NCBI GenBank assembly: GCA_024500155.1
Contig: CM044871.1
Location: forward strand, 76,802,402-76,866,401
From: Chenopodium formosanum
Taxonomy: Eukaryota; Streptophyta; Magnoliopsida; Caryophyllales; Amaranthaceae
DNA: 64,000 bases
Reading direction: 5' to 3'
A program made the position numbers and the translations under genes. The notes beneath the pieces are model-generated. The model was not told the DNA's origin. It saw only the letters and a list, made by a program, of their open reading frames with translations, and did not search any database. Shown here piece after piece: positions 59,430-64,000 of this stretch (its first letter is position 1; every line of letters begins with the position of its first letter).

Positions 59430-59993
59430 ATGAAGGCATTTGATGTTGATTATGAATCTGCAACGGAGGCGATAGAGGTTATCAGAAGTGATCAGTCTGC
59501 TGCTCTTTTTCCTCAAACTAGCCTTGGGTTTATGGAGTCCCTAACCATGCCTGATGTTAGTCGGCGAAACCTGTACTTATTTTTTCTGTAAATGCATTCA
59601 GTTTTCTATATGACAGTTATATCAGCTTTCATTTTGCTAACAGGTGCAGGAGGTTGTTATATCAGCAGACGTGAGATGCTCGGACTGTCAGAAGAGGATT
59701 CTTGACATGATCTCTCGTTTTGATGGTGAGTTCTTTCTTTTAGTCTGAATTCGATGTTGTTGTAGACTTGTAGTTGTCGTAGTAGCTCTTGACAGTACAG
59801 GTTAAATATTTGCATGTTCGTTGTTTTTCTTAATACAGAAACAGAATCTGTGGTGGTGAATTTGTCAGAAAAGAAAGTGGCCATCACTTGTAAGTACATC
59901 AAAGGCTCAAAGAAACAAATTATTGCCCGTCAAAAGATTACCTTTGGCAAGGTTGCTTTGATTAAGCGAATATTTGGATCGTCGAGGACTTAA
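59430..59993 (+). CDS. HMA-domain (heavy-metal-associated) small protein 1
   Basis: Three exons (59430-59555, 59644-59725, 59839-59993) join in frame to 120 residues with GT-AG introns. The HMA fold reads VVISADVRCSDCQKRILDM, then VVNLSEKKVAITCKY; the CxxC pair (CSDC) is the metal-binding site of the family. A 40-residue N-terminal extension (FDVDYESATEAIEVIRSDQS) precedes it, and the end is basic (LIKRIFGSSRT). There is no obvious CaaX lipid anchor. The role is probably copper/zinc binding or a related protein-protein function. Whether further upstream exons exist is not excluded. The next gene belongs to the same broad family. Confidence 0.8.
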
Positions 59994-60681
59994 ATTTTCT
60001 TGTCTGAATCATCCATGAAGCGCCGTCATACAGTAGTAATGTAAGTAGACAGATTGGAGTAGAGCAGGGTACCTGTATAGTGAAAACTCTTCCTTTTCTT
60101 ATCTTTCAAAACTTATTTGTATAAGCATCTCTCATTTTCTTCTTTTTGGGTGTACTGTGTGAAGGTTTGTTACTTCAGTGTTAAAAAATTGATCAATTTC
60201 AGATGTCAATTCTTTGTTTCAATTGTTATTCTTATGCTGGATATCACGTCTCTTTGGTATTTTCGGACCTCTTAGCTAAGGGGGTGTCTGAAAATTACTT
60301 ACGAAACCAAATTTGTACAATCTTTACATCTTTTGTGCTATTGTAACACGGAAAAATACAGGCGCTAGCCTCAAGTTAGATGCCATTCTAACGCGCTAAA
60401 TGCAGTCTCGAGAATGATTAGATTAGGCAAGCCAGATTCTTGAGAATAACCAAACTCGAGATTTTGTTTTAGGTTTTTGTACAGGAGGCCAAGTTTATGG
60501 ACCAAGAAACATAAAGGAATACTTAAGAAAACCTTAGCCCATCTAGGAGGATATTCTAATTACTTAGCAATACACTATGATATGAGGTCATATGACACAA
60601 AATACCTAGACCATATATATATGCAGCACATAATTTCATGTTAATAATCTCTATCAAACAAAAGAAGAATCAGATTCCAAA

Positions 60682-61798
60682 ATGAAACCCCAAAAAGTAA
60701 AACAGAATTTCTTCAGTAAATTCTTAAATTTCTCCTGCTCAAATCCTAATAATAAAACAAAAGTTACAGGGCAAGTTGCTCCCGTTATTTGGTCCAACCC
60801 TCATGAAATGTCTATGTCAACAAAGGCAAGTTGAACCTCAAACCATTTTATTATTATTTTTTTATTTTTTTAATTTTTTTTTTTTGTTCTTGAATTTTTT
60901 TTTTTTTTTACTCCATTATTTAAATTTTTTATGTGAGATTATGTTGTTGCAGTATTGTTGCATGCTAGTGAGAATCTCAATTGACTGCAAAGGGTGTTAC
61001 AAAAAATTAAGAAGAACTCTTCTCAACATGAAAGGTGAGGTCGAATTGAGTTCATAATGAATTGTTTTAGTTACATGATTATTGGTTTGTTGTTGGCTTT
61101 TGGGATGCAACTTTGTAAACTTTTTTGATAAAGAGTTTAAAATCATGGATAATAGGTTAATAGTCATTAAATAAAATAAACCTTTTTTTTTTTTATGAAT
61201 AAATCATCGTAGAAAAGAAAGTTCAAGTTCAAAAGTCATTAGTAATTATAGTTTTTGCTTGTTTGAATTCATAAAAAAAAAAAAGGAATTATAAAAGAAA
61301 TGAAACATATTGGTTAACAAATTAAAATCAATAGATATTATTCACAAAAATAATCTACTTGTAAACAAATTTTTTTTTAAGGGTAATGATATATGTAGCC
61401 CTCAGGGCTATGTTTAAGCATTAAATATACCTCCTAAAATGGAATTAAGTTGAGAATTCATTACAAAATCACGCGAAAATCAGTGTAATTAATGTTAATT
61501 TTTTCCTATTATTTTCTTTTTTAGCTTCTTATTAAATTATAATTACCTCATCGTTTTTTTTTTTTTTTTTTTTTGGGTATTGGAAGAGTTGGAAACACAT
61601 GTGATAGAAAGACAATACAACAGAGTAAGCGTATGCGGGAGATTCAGGCCATCTGATGTGGCCATAAAGATTAGGAAAAGGATGAATCGAAGGGTGGAGA
61701 TTTTGGAAATTCAAGAGTTTGATGAAGGAATTCCTCAAGAACAACCCCTTGATAATCAACCTATGGGAAATGGTCATTCTCATGCTCATGTTGCATAA
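60682..61798 (+). CDS. HMA-domain (heavy-metal-associated) small protein 2
   Basis: Three exons (60682-60825, 60953-61034, 61587-61798) join in frame to 145 residues. Exon 1 encodes a basic N-terminus (MKPQKVKQNFFSKFLNF). The HMA domain starts in exon 2 (YCCMLVRISIDCKGCYKK, with CxxC as CKGC) and continues in exon 3 (RVSVCGRFRPSDVAIKIRKR). The tail ends GNGHSHAHVA, a histidine pattern that may bind metal. The first intron uses a GC donor (AAG/GCAAGT); the only nearby GT would break the frame. It resembles the plant copper-transport-protein/HIPP group without a farnesylation motif. It stands head-to-tail with HMA gene 1, about 690 bp downstream. Confidence 0.82.
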
Positions 61799-62435
61799 TG
61801 TATATTAATTTTTTTTTATGAAACCAGCATTTGACCTACACTAAGTACAAAGATGTTTATACTGGCTGAAATAGTGTTGGTTGAAAGGTTATCGGTTCGA
61901 TGTTGGATAACAAAATTCAAATTAATAGTCCCTGGAATGTTAGAAATACAGATAAGTTGTAAAGTCGGTTTTATGTAAGTGTGAATATATACATACCAAA
62001 CATTCTAGCTACTAATTGAATGTAGCTGGATTATTTAAACAATTCTTTCAGAAAAAAGGCTTAAATCAATATTAACTATTCATTGTAAGTGTCAATATCA
62101 ATTTGCTCCAAACGAATTAAAATCAACTAATCTTTCGTATGAAGCATGTAAAGGTCTTTGACCACCATTTGGGCCCGGTACTCTCATTGACTTTTTAGGA
62201 AAGATAAAAAGATAACTTCTAGTTTAACATCAACTAAATTCTGGAATTCTCCTAAGCTTTCTCAAAACACAAATTAAACGTTAATTTTCATATTAACTTT
62301 GTCCATATAATGATGACTTCTCTTGTACTTTCTTGCTTTGAGCTTGTCATTCCTAACATTTACGCTTATTCTGGGCGACTAAAGATAACAAAGAATTGCA
62401 TTGTGTTAATATGGATACTATGCATCTTCTTCGCG
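61799..62435. other. 3' flank of HMA gene 2, nothing else seen
   Basis: AT-rich sequence has no supported gene. Confidence 0.4.
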
Positions 62436-62790
62436 AATAGGGAAAAAGATGTCCATCTACTTTGAACAAAGCTCTCCTCATGAAGCAAGTTTGTAGAACG
62501 TATCCCACACTACATGCTTGTTTCAAAACAATTCAATGCTTGTACAAAAATTCCTTTCAAATGTCTATCTACGAGACATGATTCTTACAAATTTCGAGGG
62601 TTGATTTAAGCGGATCGAACAATGCAAAACTCTATTAAAAGGTTATGTTTGGAAAGTGGGTAATGGATGTTCCATAATAGCACGAAGTTCAAATTGGGTC
62701 CATATTACCAAACTTAAGTTTAAAAGAAAATTTACTTAGCATTGATAAGAATTGGACCATCAACTAACTTCAATTCATACATCATCAGGC
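62436..62790 (+). mobile_element. LINE reverse-transcriptase C-terminal remnant
   Basis: One frame, with stops, reads CPSTLNKALLMKQVCRTYPT and later CKTLLKGYVWKVGNGCSII. These match the conserved NKALLxKQxWR and (W/Y)xVGNG(xS)I features found after the reverse transcriptase in plant LINEs. Only about 350 bp is recognisable. Confidence 0.55.
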
Positions 62791-63856
62791 ACATTGTTAG
62801 AATTCTAACAAGGCATTGAACTGCTTTCAACATGATGTCACTACTATAATTCTTGCTATGCATGGAATCTCTAGCGATTAATAAAGAAGACTTTTGTTAT
62901 TTGCTATTGATCCCATATGTCTTTAAGATGATAAGACACTCGGTGATTATTAATTAGATGACCCCCCAAAATAAATAAATTAAAAACTTGTCATCATAAT
63001 ATCGTGGCGCAAAAGAACACAAAAGTTCATACAAGTATTTTATTAAAGGCTGTGAAATAAACAAAATTAAAGTTCATTGCTCTCAAGCTAATAAACTCTA
63101 GGCTCGGGAAGAGAATTTATCTTTTACTACTTAACCTAACTCCGCTACTACATTTTGGAAGATTCTTTGGTCTCTTAACATACACAACCAAATTTGAAAC
63201 TTTTCTTATGGATGCTGCTTCATAATGCACTTGCATTTAAAAGTGAATTCAGCACACACGTGTTCCAGTTCAAGATGTGTTTTGTAACCTTCATAACAGA
63301 GGAGGAATTGCTTCATATATATATCGAATAACTTGGAGGGGTGGAGGCCTTGATATCCACTGTGAATTCAATGGAAAACATTTTCTTTTAGTTTGGATCC
63401 AAGGTTATATCGGATTTACTATTATTCTGGAAGATTCTTGCCCCTTGAACATAAATTGATGTTTTAATTCCTATCTTCGTTTTAAAGCCCTCACTATTCT
63501 TTAATGACGGTGGTGAGAAGTTTAAACTAAACTCGTGGTCTCATACATAAGCTCAAATGACATATTACGTCTCACTTTTTTCTCTTACACCTGACATCTT
63601 GTTTACATCATATGTTTCGAACACTATACCTTAGGGAAACAAGATTAAACTCCTAATTATCTTGGCTAATTATAAATCATGTCATCTTTATAAATAAATA
63701 CAAATATAAAGGGCAACGCAGAATAAAAAGGAAAATTAAATATACAACTGGAGGAAAAATTAAACATTTCCCAAATAATGGAGAATTAAAAGTTGTCTTC
63801 CTATACTTTTTATTAATTAATAGAATTTTTTAACAACGTTAAGTAGTAACATTATA
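62791..63856. other. Spacer without recognisable gene
   Basis: AT-rich sequence may include more LINE debris. No coding region could be supported. Confidence 0.4.
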
Positions 63857-64000
63857 CTTCCTCCGTTTTCTTTTACTTGCAACACAGCCTTGTGGCACGT
63901 GTTTTGAGGTCGGGTTTATGTAATGTAAACGGACAAATTTTTCATTATAATTTTTACAAATGATACTTAACCCTATTCTAATTTTCGTGTAAAAATTATA
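63857..64000. mobile_element. Left end of a Stowaway-like MITE, cut by window
   Basis: CTTCCTCCGTTTTCTTTTAC follows TA at 63855-63856. The sequence (CTTGCAACAC) resembles the Stowaway-type MITEs in this window. The right end lies outside. Confidence 0.4.

Noticed and set aside
61885..61905. B-box-like GGTTCGATGTTGG, possible tRNA
   Set aside because: No A box, cloverleaf or acceptor stem could be built around it.

Overview
This window is nuclear DNA from a flowering plant. It has spliced genes with GT-AG introns, plastid-targeting sequence, plant-specific gene families and a dense load of plant transposons. The base composition, the CTGAACTGAA-type short elements and the overall transposon set look like a core eudicot, possibly Caryophyllales/Amaranthaceae. 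That placement rests on general resemblance only.

Left part (0-24.5 kb). The 3' half of an NRT1/PTR (NPF3.1-like) transporter gene ends at 3482, with two small DNA transposons in its intron. A decayed Copia LTR retrotransposon (TNT1/Tork-like) fills 4.36-9.80 kb. A complete four-exon ACD11-like glycolipid-transfer-protein gene lies at 10.9-12.7 kb. Convergent with it is a six-exon gene on the minus strand for plastid pyruvate dehydrogenase E2 (14.1-19.3 kb), whose second exon lacks one base. A gene-poor stretch follows, ending in a MITE-like element swollen by duplicated (TTA)n/(TTG)n arrays at 21.9-23.4 kb.

Middle part (24.5-50.4 kb) is a stack of transposons. A degenerate PIF/Harbinger element spans 24535-33571. 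Inside it is a CACTA element with TTA duplication, and inside that sit a second CACTA element (CGC duplication) and a 2-kb solo LTR (ATGAG duplication). Next comes a decayed but gene-bearing CACTA element from 33996 to about 46.8 kb. It carries TNP2-, TNPA- and Ulp1-protease-like genes, three tandem-repeat arrays, a 1.1-kb foldback and a GC-rich repeat island. Beyond it a related short CACTA element is nested in a CTGAA-type MITE (47.0-48.7 kb), followed by further MITEs and a Helitron-like terminus.

Right part (51-64 kb). A complete six-exon gene encodes a BAH plus Agenet/Tudor chromatin reader (51.25-56.39 kb). A candidate Helitron follows, then two small three-exon HMA-domain (heavy-metal-associated) genes at 59.4-60.0 and 60.7-61.8 kb, and a LINE remnant near 62.6 kb.

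The host genes do not form one pathway. They cover transport, sphingolipid transfer and cell-death control, plastid acetyl-CoA supply, chromatin reading and metal binding. The NPF3.1 and BAH/Agenet genes are, from memory, neighbours in Arabidopsis (At1g68570/At1g68580), so this may be an old gene neighbourhood expanded by transposons. No convincing new host system was found. The most unusual material is the transposon architecture and a few possibly function-altering sequence details in the host genes.
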